From: Prevotella sp.
GTDB taxonomy: Bacteria; Bacteroidota; Bacteroidia; Bacteroidales; Bacteroidaceae
Direction of reading: 5' to 3'
Assembly (NCBI GenBank): GCA_017449025.1
Contig: JAFSKJ010000043.1
Location: 1-44,744 of the forward strand
DNA length: 44,744 nt
Under the pieces are notes generated by a model. It had not been told where the DNA came from. It ran no database searches and saw only the letters and a program-made list of their open reading frames with translations. How positions within the stretch are numbered: the first letter of the stretch is position 1; each line of letters begins with the position of its first letter. The translations under genes and the position numbers were made by a program. Below, piece by piece: positions 25,406 through 34,423 of the stretch.

Positions 25406-26989
25406 TTATCCGGCTATTTGCCAACTGTCGATGGTACGTGTCTCTGCGTCAAACTTCACGCCAACCTTCACCACGCGGCGGCCGTCGGTCTGATAGGGTA
25501 TGGCATAGCCCTTGGAGTCAATCTGCTCCAAGGCCTTCTGGGCGGTGCCGTCCTTCTTCATCTCGAACACATAGATGGCGTCGGGCATCCAGACCACCAT
25601 GTCTACCCTACCCCCGGCGCACTTCACCTGAGTCTTGACATAGAAGTTAAGCATCGAGAAAATCAGGTACATAGTATATTCATAGAATCCCTCAGCGGTG
25701 GCAGCCTCTGCCAGCTTCTGCTTGAAGCTCTCAACATACGGAATCCCTGCCAGGTAGGCCTGCATCTCACGCATCGCCAGGTCAGTATCGCCCTGTTTCA
25801 GGGCGCGCCAAAACTTCAGGGCAAAGCCAGCCTTTACATCCCTGGACTCGATACCGGTATATACAGGCAGCAGTCCTTCGACATATCCGATACGGACTTC
25901 CTGATTGGGTATGGCCAGCCTGTACATCTCCGATTCCGGGTCGTAGCCTTTTATCGTCAGGTAACCGCTCTGATAAAGCAGCGGAAGGGCATTCTTCATG
26001 TTCTCTGTAGGCTGGTCGAAATCAGAGGAGAACACATCAAGACAATCCATTGCTGTGATGTCTGTACGGAAGTACTGTAGCTGGCGGATAAGGAAGGATG
26101 GGGTGCCGCTCTCGAACCAGTAGTTTGCAAGTTTGCTTTGTAGAAAGGCTTTCAGAAGACTAAAAGGATTATATACTTCCTCTGAGTCTTCCGTGAAATG
26201 ATAGCCATCGTACCTAAGTTTCAGCTTCTGATGCATCTCCTCAGGCGAGATGCCGTATGATCCTGCTAAGCGCTCAATATCTTTTTCAAGGACGGTGGTA
26301 AGCTCAGTCTCAGTGATGCCGCAGATAGCCGCAAATTTCCGGTCCAACGTGATGTTCGTCAGATTGTTTATGGTAGAAAATATGCTGAGCTGCGAGAACT
26401 TGGTGATGCCTGTTATGAAGCAGAACTTGATCATCGCCTCTTTGGCCTTCAGCGGCTGGTAGAATTCTTGCATCACCTCGCGCTTGGCATTCAGCGTCTC
26501 TGCTTCGTGAAGCACTTCCAAGAGCGGAGCGTCGTACTCATCGATAATGACAACCGCCTGCCGCCCTGTCTGTTCGTTGGCTCGCTGTATGATTCCCGTC
26601 AGGCACTGGCCGGGAGTCTTCTCTTGTTCACTACTGCCATATATTTTCAAATAGTCACGGAGAAGGAACATCAGCGACTGCTGCAAGTCGTCGGCGGTCT
26701 TTCTCCCCTTGGCACTGCTCAAGTCCAAGCGGATGACGGGATACTCAGTCCACTCCTTTTCCAGCTCCGTAATCTTCAGGCCCTCAAAGAGATCTCTGTC
26801 GCCCCTGAAGTACGATTCTAAGGTTGATGTCAGCAGTGACTTGCCGAACCTACGCGGCCGGCTCAAGAATACAAACTTGGCATAGTGTGCAAGCTGCCAA
26901 ATCAAATCAGTCTTGTCTACATAAACATACTTCTCCCGAATCATCTCCGAGAACGTCTGGATGCCTATCGGATAACGCCTTTCTTCCAT
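25406..26989 (-). CDS. AAA-ATPase-like protein with C-terminal PD-(D/E)XK nuclease domain
   Basis: The 527-aa product begins MEERRYPIGIQTFSE, typical of the AAA-ATPase-like family that is abundant in Bacteroidetes. Walker A is RPRRFGKS (44-51) and Walker B is VVIIDEYDAP; KFCFITGITKFS acts as a sensor region. The C-terminal part carries the nuclease signature GRVDMVVWMPDAIYVFEMKKDG, in which Asp and the Glu-x-Lys pair form the PD-(D/E)XK core. The frame stays open far upstream into the permease gene, but the ATG at 26989 fits the family start. The role is unknown; proteins of this kind are often present in many paralogous copies. It follows the SLC13 gene by 20 nt. Confidence 0.85.
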   Translation of the reverse strand: MEERRYPIGIQTFSEMIREKYVYVDKTDLIWQLAHYAKFVFLSRPRRFGKSLLTSTLESYFRGDRDLFEGLKITELEKEWTEYPVIRLDLSSAKGRKTADDLQQSLMFLLRDYLKIYGSSEQEKTPGQCLTGIIQRANEQTGRQAVVIIDEYDAPLLEVLHEAETLNAKREVMQEFYQPLKAKEAMIKFCFITGITKFSQLSIFSTINNLTNITLDRKFAAICGITETELTTVLEKDIERLAGSYGISPEEMHQKLKLRYDGYHFTEDSEEVYNPFSLLKAFLQSKLANYWFESGTPSFLIRQLQYFRTDITAMDCLDVFSSDFDQPTENMKNALPLLYQSGYLTIKGYDPESEMYRLAIPNQEVRIGYVEGLLPVYTGIESRDVKAGFALKFWRALKQGDTDLAMREMQAYLAGIPYVESFKQKLAEAATAEGFYEYTMYLIFSMLNFYVKTQVKCAGGRVDMVVWMPDAIYVFEMKKDGTAQKALEQIDSKGYAIPYQTDGRRVVKVGVKFDAETRTIDSWQIAG

Positions 26990-27009
26990 AGTGAAACTTT
27001 CTTTGATTT

Positions 27010-28524
27010 TTACTGCAACGGTGTTAATGGATAAACGATATTGACAATGAAGATGTTGGCGGCAAGGATGATGAGGTTCATCAGCAGACCGATACGCATA
27101 AAATCGCTGAAACGGTAGCCGCCTGGCCCATATACAAGCATGTGGGTGGGTGAGCCGATGGGCGTGGCAAAGCTGCTGCTGACGCTGACCATCAAGGCTA
27201 TGAGGAACGGATAAGGCTCGTAGCCCAGTTTCTCGGCTGCCTCGTACATAATGGGGAAGAACATTGCTCCTGCAGCCGTATTCGAGATGAACTCGGTGAT
27301 AAACGTACCTACGAAACATATGGCTGTCATCACAACAATGGGGTTTGTGCCGCAGACATCGAGTATGCCGAAAGCCAACCGCTCGGCGATGCCTGTCTTC
27401 TGGATGGCCAGACCCAACACCACGCTTCCGGCAAACACCATGAGAATTTCCCAGTTGATGGCCTTCATGGCATGGTTGGGACTACAGCAACGGAACAGCA
27501 GCATGGCAGCAGCAGCCAGGAAAGCGCACTGCAACAGCGGCATCACATTGAGTGCCGAAAGCACCACCATGGCAATCATGATAGTGGTGGAGACCAACGT
27601 CTTAGTGCCGACATTGATAACCTCGTCGCCCTTAACCAGCCCGTGAGTATCCTGCAGTTCCAATATATCCTTGATACTCCCGGCAAACACCATGTGGTCG
27701 CCGCCCATGATGAACTCGTTCTCGTTGATGGGCACCGCGACGTTGTCGAAGTGGTGCCACTTGATCAGCCTGCCGCCCTTCACTTCGTGCAGTCCGGCGT
27801 AGCCCAGTGTCTCGCCAATAAACTTGTTGTTCGAAGGCACCAGCATGTCTACGGTATATTCAGCCGTGTCCTCTGGATTTAATTCGGGGGCTTTGCGGTC
27901 GGGAAGCAACCGGCGCATGGCGATGACAGAGAGCACACCAATGATGAGGCAGAACAGGCCGGGAATAGTCGTCGCCAGGACGTTCATCGGCGTGCCTGTA
28001 TGGTCGGTATAAAGGCCTGAGATAATCAGGTTTGGCGGCGTACCTATCAGCGTACACACGCCACCCATGCCTGAGGCGTAGCTCAACGGTATGAGCAACT
28101 TAGAGGGCGATATTTTCAGCTTATTCGACCACATCTTGACAATGCTGACGAAAAGTGTCACCACCGTCGTGTTGCTCAGAAAAGAGCTGAGCGCCGCTAC
28201 GGGCAGCATCAGCCTCACTACTGCCTTTGAATAACTCGTGGGCTGTCCTAAGAGGTTTTTCACAATCCACTGCAGTACGCCAGTGTGAGTCAATCCTGCC
28301 ACCACGACAAACAATACGCCGATGACAACCACTGAAGTGGAGCTGAACCCAGAGAAGGCGTCCTTGGCATCAAGCACTCCTGTTACATACAGTATGCCTA
28401 TGGCGCCCATAAACACCAGGTCGGCCCGCAACTTCGTGAACAGTAGGACGGTGAACATCGAGAGCACCGTCGCAACTGTAATCCATGCATAGAGGTTAAA
28501 CCCCAAGAAAACCATTGATTCCAT
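27010..28524 (-). CDS. SLC13/DASS-family permease with TrkA-C domain
   Basis: Inner-membrane anion transporter of the divalent-anion:sodium symporter group (substrates in the family include dicarboxylates and sulfate). The 504-aa product has about 11-12 membrane segments. Paired re-entrant motifs are LSSFLSNTTVVTLF/IGTPPN in the first half and EFISNTAAGAM/GSPTHMLVYGPGGY in the second. A soluble TrkA-C (RCK_C) domain sits in the middle (about residues 215-300). Many relatives have two such domains and are near 600 aa; this one appears to have one. Substrate not predictable. It is co-directional with the AAA-ATPase gene. Confidence 0.88.
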   Translation of the reverse strand: MESMVFLGFNLYAWITVATVLSMFTVLLFTKLRADLVFMGAIGILYVTGVLDAKDAFSGFSSTSVVVIGVLFVVVAGLTHTGVLQWIVKNLLGQPTSYSKAVVRLMLPVAALSSFLSNTTVVTLFVSIVKMWSNKLKISPSKLLIPLSYASGMGGVCTLIGTPPNLIISGLYTDHTGTPMNVLATTIPGLFCLIIGVLSVIAMRRLLPDRKAPELNPEDTAEYTVDMLVPSNNKFIGETLGYAGLHEVKGGRLIKWHHFDNVAVPINENEFIMGGDHMVFAGSIKDILELQDTHGLVKGDEVINVGTKTLVSTTIMIAMVVLSALNVMPLLQCAFLAAAAMLLFRCCSPNHAMKAINWEILMVFAGSVVLGLAIQKTGIAERLAFGILDVCGTNPIVVMTAICFVGTFITEFISNTAAGAMFFPIMYEAAEKLGYEPYPFLIALMVSVSSSFATPIGSPTHMLVYGPGGYRFSDFMRIGLLMNLIILAANIFIVNIVYPLTPLQ

Positions 28525-28706
28525 TAAGTTATATTATTAATAATATTTCCTGCAAATGATAAATGCCATGCAAAATTACAAATAAATAATCATTAGAGAA
28601 AGAATCATTGCAGTTTTTTTATTTCCTGTAGATATTGTGCAGGATTATCAACCGTCACACCCCAATGCCTTTGTTGGCTGAAATAAGCAGATTTATGTCC
28701 GTTTTT

Positions 28707-28738
28707 TTTGGTTTGTTCGCATAAAAGTGTTATCTTTG
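28707..28738 (+). promoter_or_regulatory. Promoter of the broken hydrolase gene
   Basis: TTTG (28707-28710), a 20-nt spacer and TATCTTTG (28731-28738) match the Bacteroidetes consensus. The start codon is 76 nt downstream. Confidence 0.65.
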
Positions 28739-28814
28739 TACTCAATTTATAAGACATACCGCCTGCAAACGTTGAAATAAATGAAGCAGAACATATAAAC
28801 ATCAATAAACAATA

Positions 28815-29999
28815 ATGAATAAGATTACGAAATGGGTGCTTTCCGCCACCCTTATCTGCGGCACAAGTGTTTTCACATCGTGCTCGTCGAACGACGACAC
28901 CCCCATACCCCCCAGCCAACAGGAGTTGGAAGAGAAGGTCGTCGGACTGTGGTACGAAGAGTTCGAATATGAGGACGCTACTGAGGACGGCAAACCCTTC
29001 AACCGTGCCTTGGTTGCAGTGGAGGCCAAAGCCGATCACACGGGCTACGTGGCGCTGGCTGTGTTTGACGACGAATTCAACGAGCCGCTTGAGATTTACG
29101 GCGGTCCGAAGGATGCGCCGTTTACATGGCACGTGACAAATGATGGGTGTATCACCCTGACAGCCCCGAAAGCAAGTACTACCATCAGCCCTGCCACTAC
29201 TCGTGATGAAAGGAATCACAACAACTTTGTGGATATTGGCCAGATAGAGATGAACTGTGTGCAGGGGGGTATCGCCTTTAGCAATACATCATATAAAGGT
29301 TCGCTTACCAAGGCTGAAAGCAATACGAACAGTATGATTCAGGACTGGATGGCGAAGTCTACCCTCCCTCGAGCCTGCATCACCGACAGCATTCCCGTGG
29401 AGATTTTCCCCGACCTTATGAACTACGTGTTCAACTATCCTTCGGTAGACCCCTTCGGCAAGCCCTGCACATTAAGCGGTACCATATCGGTTGACAAGTC
29501 GCTGCTCAAGAAGGATAAGCCCTATAACGGCATCCTGCTCTACAACCACTTCACCATATACGCCACAACGCAGGCTCCTTAGCGTAGAGCCGTTGAGTTC
29601 CCGACAGGTGCAGCCTTCACAAACTTCATCGTTGTGGCCCCCGACTACTACGGTTTCGGCATAACGGAGAAAGAGCCGCAGGCCTACTGCATCTCAAAGG
29701 CCAACGGACGCGCCTCGCTCGATGCCTACCTCGCTGCCAAGCGATTGATAGAAGACTTGGATGTGAAGAAAGGCGATGACTTCGTCATAGCAGGATATTC
29801 GGAGGGTGGGCAGACCACTATGGGAGTGTTGCGCGAAATCACTGAACGACATCCTGAGATAAAGGTGAAACGAGCCTTCGCCGGCGACGGCCCCTACGAC
29901 ATCAACTCCATGTATGATGCCCTTGCCAAAGGCGAAATCGAGATGCCCAGCACCGTCTGCAAGAGTGCGATTCCAGCGCTATCAACAAAGAAAAAATAA
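28815..29999 (+). pseudogene. Alpha/beta-hydrolase lipoprotein gene, broken
   Basis: The first 255 codons encode a lipoprotein signal (Cys23 in FTSCSS), a lipocalin-like domain (VVGLWYEEFEYED) and the start of a hydrolase domain. An in-frame TAG at 29580-29582 interrupts it. The same frame then continues without shift from 29583 (RRAVEFPTGAAF, VVAPDYYGFG) through the nucleophile elbow GYSEGGQ to a stop at 29997-29999. The hydrolase domain ends soon after the elbow, so the region expected to hold the catalytic Asp and His is missing. The sequence shows one nonsense codon plus a 3' truncation. Promoter still intact. Without suppression, the first 255 residues could still be made as a lipoprotein. 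Confidence 0.8.
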
Positions 30000-30022
30000 A
30001 GATAAACAACAATTATACAACG

Positions 30023-32038
30023 ATGAAAAGATTTTTTATTGCTGTCACCATGGCCTTGGTAAGCATGGTCGGCACAGCCCAGAACTTTAGAGCGAATATG
30101 GACGAGAGTGTAAAACCTGGCGACGACTTCTGGCAGTATGCCGTTGGCGGATGGCTGAAGACTCACCCGTTGGACAAGGAGCACCCCACGAACGGGGCAT
30201 TCATTGATCTGATGGAACAGAACAATCAGCGCATCAACGACCTGATTATGAAGTATGCCGGGAAGAAAGACCTGCCACAAGGCAGCGACGGGCAGAAGAT
30301 AGGGGCACTCTACCGTCTCTACATGGACAGCGTGGGCTGCAACCGTATGGGCTATGAGCCTATCCTGCCCTACTTGAAGCAGGTACGAGCCATCAAGACT
30401 CGCGAAGAGGCCCTGAAACTGATGGCTGAGTTCGACGCCAAGGGCTTTAACACGGCCCCATACGGCATCAGTCTGAGCACGAACCCCTTCAACTCTTCAG
30501 AGTACCTGATAAGCGCAGGGGCTGGCGGTACATCGCTGCCTCAGGAATATTACGACAATCCCAATGAGTCGCAGCAGGTTGTCGTTGCCGTCATCAAGAA
30601 TCTGAACAAGGACTATTTGAAGCTGGTGGGCAACAGCGATGAGGCCGCAGAGCGCATGATGGAGGCTGTATGGGCCATTGAACACAGGATTGGCATCAAG
30701 AAACTGAACCAGGTGGAGCAGCGCGACCCGCAGAAAACCAACCACCTGATGACGTGGGAGCAGCTGTTGCAGGACTTCAAGGGCATCGACTGGATAGGCT
30801 ATCGTGACGCCCTTCGCTATCCTAAGGATATAGATAAGGTTAACGTCAGTCAGCTGGAACCGCTGCACGAGGTGGAAAAGGTTCTGGCCGAGACAAGTGT
30901 AGAGGACTTGAAGGCCTATATGGAACTTCATGTCGCCAAGGCCTACAGCAATTACCTCAGCGATGCCTTTACCGACTGCCAGTTTAACGCCATCAAGTCC
31001 ATCGCCGGCATACAGGAACAGAAACCCCGCTGGAAGCGTGCCGTCGCCGTCCTTAATGATAATCTGGGCGAGACCATCGGCAAGCTCTACGTGGCAGAGT
31101 ATTTCCCTGAATCGAGCAAGCAGCGTGTCTTTCGTATGGTGAAAGACCTGCAGCAGGCCTTCGAGGACAGGCTGAAGGAAAACACTTGGATGAGCGACTC
31201 CACCAAGGCCAAGGCGATAGAGAAACTGCACGCCATGCACATCAATGTGGGCTATCCTGACAAGTGGCAGGATATGGAGATGTTCATTGACATCCGTGAG
31301 AATGACAATCTCGTGGAGAACTTTATCCGCATCACGCAGGAGATGCGTCAGGCCAGAATCAGAAAACGCTGGCACCAACCCGTCGACAAGACCATCATGC
31401 CTTGCTCACCTCAGGAGGTTAACGCCTTCTATTCCCCCTTGCGCAACAGCATCAACTTCCCCGCTGCCATTCTCCAGCCCCCGTTCTTCAATCCGGAGGC
31501 CGACTATGTCAGTAACTATGGTGCCGTTGGAACCGTCATCGGCCATGAGATGAGCCACGGCTTCGACGACGAAGGATGCCAGTACGACAAGGACGGCAAT
31601 CTGGTGAACTGGTGGACGGCTGACGACAAGGCCAAATACGACGAGCGTACCAAGGTGCTCGCCGACTGGTTCTCAAAGCAGGAGGCAGTGCCGGGACTCT
31701 ATGTCAACGGAGAGAAAACCCTGGGCGAGAACATCGGCGACAATGGTGGTCTGCAGATGGCCTACCGCGCCTTCGAGAACCGCATGAAGCAGCAGCCCCT
31801 GAACACTGTAGACGGTCTCACCCCTGCCCAGCGCTTCTATTTGGCATACGCCCGCATCTGGGCCAGCAACGCCACATCTGAGTATGTCGCTTTGGGAGTT
31901 AATAGTGATGTACACTCTCCCAACATCTTCCGTGTGAATGCCGCCCTGCCGATGATTGACAGCTGGTATGACGCCTTTGGCATCAAGCCCACCGACAAGA
32001 TGTTCATCCCCAAGGAAAAGAGGGCATTGGTGTGGTAA
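30023..32038 (+). CDS. M13 (neprilysin-like) zinc metallopeptidase, exported
   Basis: The 671-aa product has a signal peptide (about residues 1-19, ending TAQ) and the M13 family hallmarks: FYSPLRNSINFPAAILQPPFF, the zinc site HEMSH within VIGHEMSHGFDDEG, and GENIGDNGGLQ supplying the third zinc ligand region. The C-terminal LPMIDSWYDAFG region is also typical, although the usual VxRVW-type ending appears as KRALVW. PepO-like endopeptidases cleave short peptides outside the cytoplasm. It starts 23 nt after the broken hydrolase gene and may depend on that gene's promoter. Confidence 0.95.
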   Translation: MKRFFIAVTMALVSMVGTAQNFRANMDESVKPGDDFWQYAVGGWLKTHPLDKEHPTNGAFIDLMEQNNQRINDLIMKYAGKKDLPQGSDGQKIGALYRLYMDSVGCNRMGYEPILPYLKQVRAIKTREEALKLMAEFDAKGFNTAPYGISLSTNPFNSSEYLISAGAGGTSLPQEYYDNPNESQQVVVAVIKNLNKDYLKLVGNSDEAAERMMEAVWAIEHRIGIKKLNQVEQRDPQKTNHLMTWEQLLQDFKGIDWIGYRDALRYPKDIDKVNVSQLEPLHEVEKVLAETSVEDLKAYMELHVAKAYSNYLSDAFTDCQFNAIKSIAGIQEQKPRWKRAVAVLNDNLGETIGKLYVAEYFPESSKQRVFRMVKDLQQAFEDRLKENTWMSDSTKAKAIEKLHAMHINVGYPDKWQDMEMFIDIRENDNLVENFIRITQEMRQARIRKRWHQPVDKTIMPCSPQEVNAFYSPLRNSINFPAAILQPPFFNPEADYVSNYGAVGTVIGHEMSHGFDDEGCQYDKDGNLVNWWTADDKAKYDERTKVLADWFSKQEAVPGLYVNGEKTLGENIGDNGGLQMAYRAFENRMKQQPLNTVDGLTPAQRFYLAYARIWASNATSEYVALGVNSDVHSPNIFRVNAALPMIDSWYDAFGIKPTDKMFIPKEKRALVW

Positions 32039-32066
32039 GGCACGTTGAAAAGAAAAGCTGAAAGCA

Positions 32067-32903
32067 ATGAAAAAACAGGCTAAACTATGGATGCTTGCCG
32101 CCATCCTTGCCATCACCTGCGGTGCTTGCATAACTACATGCTGCACCAGCAGTGACGACAATCCTGTTGTGGAGACACAACAGCCCACCCTACAGCGGAT
32201 TATAAAACGCTCTAAGTTGGTGGTTGGAACCACAGGCGACTATCGGCCACTGTCCTACAAAGAGGGCAACGGCAACTATTGGGGCTTCGGCATTGAGATG
32301 GCTGGAAAGATAGCCGAGCGTATTGGGGTAAGCATTGAATATGTACAGACTTCGTGGCCCACGCTGACATCTGATGTCTTGGCCGAGCCTCAGACCTTCG
32401 ACCTGGCCATTGGAGGCATCACCATTACCGATGCCCGCAAGGAAACGATGCTTATGAGCGACGGTTATCTGGCCAATGGCAAGACCATTCTCTGTCGAGC
32501 TGCGGATGCCGACCGTTACCAGTCGTTGGCCGACATCGACAAGCCAGAAGTCCGTGTGATGGTGAACCCTGGTGGACTGAACGAGAAATTCGCTAATGAG
32601 AACCTCACCCACGCCACCATCTTAGTCTATCAGAAGAACGAGGAAATCCCTAATCAGGTGGCCGAGGGTCATGCCGACGTGATGATAACTGAAATAACAG
32701 AGGCTCCGTGGTACGTGCAGAACGACCCACGTCTCGCAGCCCCACTCCTGAACAAGCCCTTTACCCATGGTGAAATTGGCGTGCTGATGCGTAAGGGCCA
32801 GGACGATCTTCTCGCCCTCGTCAATGCCGTCATCGCCCAGATGAAGGCTGATGGGACTTTACGTCAACTCCATGAGAAGTACGGGCTGGTGTATAGTTAT
32901 TAA
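32067..32903 (+). CDS. Periplasmic-binding-fold lipoprotein resembling cyclohexadienyl dehydratase (PheC)
   Basis: The 278-aa product has a lipoprotein leader (Cys24 to Cys26 region, TTCCTSSDDNPV) almost the same in its core as that of the S66 peptidase at 146. A type-II solute-binding fold follows. Segments VVGTTGDYRPLSY, TSWPTL, FDLAIGGITIT and MVNPGGLNEKFA match the pattern of Pseudomonas PheC, a binding-protein-derived prephenate/arogenate dehydratase. MITEITEAPW aligns with the region of its catalytic Glu. No permease or ATPase is adjacent, which favours an enzyme over an ABC-transporter receptor. A simple amino-acid-binding lipoprotein remains possible. Confidence 0.75.
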   Translation: MKKQAKLWMLAAILAITCGACITTCCTSSDDNPVVETQQPTLQRIIKRSKLVVGTTGDYRPLSYKEGNGNYWGFGIEMAGKIAERIGVSIEYVQTSWPTLTSDVLAEPQTFDLAIGGITITDARKETMLMSDGYLANGKTILCRAADADRYQSLADIDKPEVRVMVNPGGLNEKFANENLTHATILVYQKNEEIPNQVAEGHADVMITEITEAPWYVQNDPRLAAPLLNKPFTHGEIGVLMRKGQDDLLALVNAVIAQMKADGTLRQLHEKYGLVYSY

Positions 32904-32995
32904 CAGAATCGTTCCGACATTGCTTTGCTAAGAACATATCCAAGAAAAAGAACAAGGTTTTGGGTAATCCAAAAGAAATGGTATGCAATAGAAAG

Positions 32996-33034
32996 GCGTC
33001 GTATAAGCGGCATTAAAGCCGGCTTATACGACGC
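32996..33034. terminator. Bidirectional hairpin between converging genes
   Basis: A perfect 13-bp stem (GCGTCGTATAAGC and its complement), extended by GGC/GCC inside. It lies between the PheC-like gene (+) and xylA (-). There is no long T-run, so termination in either direction is inferred from position. Confidence 0.65.
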
Positions 33035-33061
33035 TCAGTTGCTGTTGTTGGCAGTTTATGA

Positions 33062-34381
33062 CTACTTAGCGTAGAGGGCTACTATAGTCTCATACTTCTC
33101 CTGCTTGCCAGAGGTCTGCTTTGGCTCCTCAACCTTCTTACCATACTCATAGGCCTGCTCAAGTGTGAGCTTGCCGTCCTCGAAGTCCTTGCCGATGCCG
33201 CTGTCAAAGCTGGCGTAACGCTCCTTCTTCATGGCAGGCAGCTCGCTCTCCTCCAGTATTGCTGCTGCATTGAGCAGTGCACGTGCCATGGCGTCCATAC
33301 CGCTGATGTGGGCGATGAACAGATCCTCGAGGTCGGTAGAGTTACGACGGATCTTGGCGTCGAAGTTGGTACCGCCGTTGCCCAGACCACCGTTGCGGAT
33401 GATTTCGAGCATGGCCTGAGTCAGCTCGTAGTTGTCGATGGGGAACTGGTCGGTGTCCCAGCCGTTCTGAACGTCGCCGCGGTTGGCATCGATGCTGCCG
33501 AGCATGCCGTTGTCGACGGCGCAAGCCAGCTCATGCTCAAAGGTGTGGCCGGCGAGGGTAGCGTGGTTCACCTCAATGTTCACCTTGAAATCCTTGTCAA
33601 GACCATGGGCGCGGAGGAAACCGCATACGGTCTCTGTGTCTACGTCGTACTGGTGCTTTGAAGGCTCCATGGGCTTAGGCTCGATGAGGAATGTGCCCTT
33701 GAAACCGTTCTTGCGGGCGTAGTCGCGAGCCATGGTCAGCATGGTTGCCATGTGCTCCTTCTCGCGCTTCTGGTCGGTGTTGAGCAGGCTCATGTATCCC
33801 TCACGTCCGCCCCAGAACACATAGTTCTGACCGCCGAGCTTGATGGTTGCGTCAATGGCATTCTTTATCTGTACAATGGCACGTGCAACAACGTCGAAGT
33901 CGGGGTTGGTGCTGGCACCGTTCATATAGCGCTTGTTGCTGAATACATTGGCTGTACCCCAGAGGTTCTTGATGTTGGGATACTCTTTCATCTTCTCCAA
34001 TGCATAGTCGGTGATGGCCTTCATGCGAGCCTCGTACTCCTCAACAGTTGCTCCCTCCTCAACGAGGTCTACATCGTGGAAGCAGAAGTACTCGATGCCC
34101 AGCTTGTCCATAATCTCGAATCCGGCATCCATCTTGTCCTTTGCGCGCTGCACAGCATCGTCAGCCTTGTCCCACTCGTAGCTGCGGGTCTGACCTCCAA
34201 ACGGGTCGGCACTGGCCTGTCCCAGTGTGTGCCACCATGCCATGGCGAACTTCAGCCAGTCCTTCATCTTCTTTCCCATCACGACCTTCTCTGGTTCGTA
34301 ATAGTGGAAAGCCATTACATTCTTACTATCCTTTCCCTCGAAAGGAATCTTACCAACAAACGGAAAATACTCTTTTGCCAT
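33062..34381 (-). CDS. xylA: Xylose isomerase
   Basis: Converts D-xylose to D-xylulose in the cytoplasm. The 439-aa product is a full-length class II xylose isomerase. It has EYFCFHDVDL (catalytic His), VFWGGREGY, LIEPKPMEPSKHQYD (metal-binding Glu and following Lys) and SIDANRGD. The N-terminus MAKEYFPFVGKIPFEG is typical of Bacteroidetes enzymes. It follows xylB by 42 nt on the same strand, so the pair forms a xylose-use operon. No xylose transporter or regulator lies beside it in the window. Confidence 0.97.
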   Translation of the reverse strand: MAKEYFPFVGKIPFEGKDSKNVMAFHYYEPEKVVMGKKMKDWLKFAMAWWHTLGQASADPFGGQTRSYEWDKADDAVQRAKDKMDAGFEIMDKLGIEYFCFHDVDLVEEGATVEEYEARMKAITDYALEKMKEYPNIKNLWGTANVFSNKRYMNGASTNPDFDVVARAIVQIKNAIDATIKLGGQNYVFWGGREGYMSLLNTDQKREKEHMATMLTMARDYARKNGFKGTFLIEPKPMEPSKHQYDVDTETVCGFLRAHGLDKDFKVNIEVNHATLAGHTFEHELACAVDNGMLGSIDANRGDVQNGWDTDQFPIDNYELTQAMLEIIRNGGLGNGGTNFDAKIRRNSTDLEDLFIAHISGMDAMARALLNAAAILEESELPAMKKERYASFDSGIGKDFEDGKLTLEQAYEYGKKVEEPKQTSGKQEKYETIVALYAK

Positions 34382-34423
34382 AATTCTTTTGTTTTAAATA
34401 AGTTAATAAATATCTTAAAATAA

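Noticed and set aside
26990-27319. N-terminal extension of the AAA-ATPase gene
   Set aside because: The open frame runs into the permease coding region; family N-terminus MEERRYPIG fits the ATG at 26989.
28605-29219. 204-codon minus-strand frame opposite the broken hydrolase gene
   Set aside because: Mostly antisense to a clear coding region; the part outside it overlaps the hydrolase promoter and has no recognisable family.
29580-29582. TAG as a recoded sense codon
   Set aside because: Other genes in the window end with TAG (for example the sulfatase at 20041-20043), and the hydrolase is also truncated at its 3' end, so a simple nonsense mutation is more likely.
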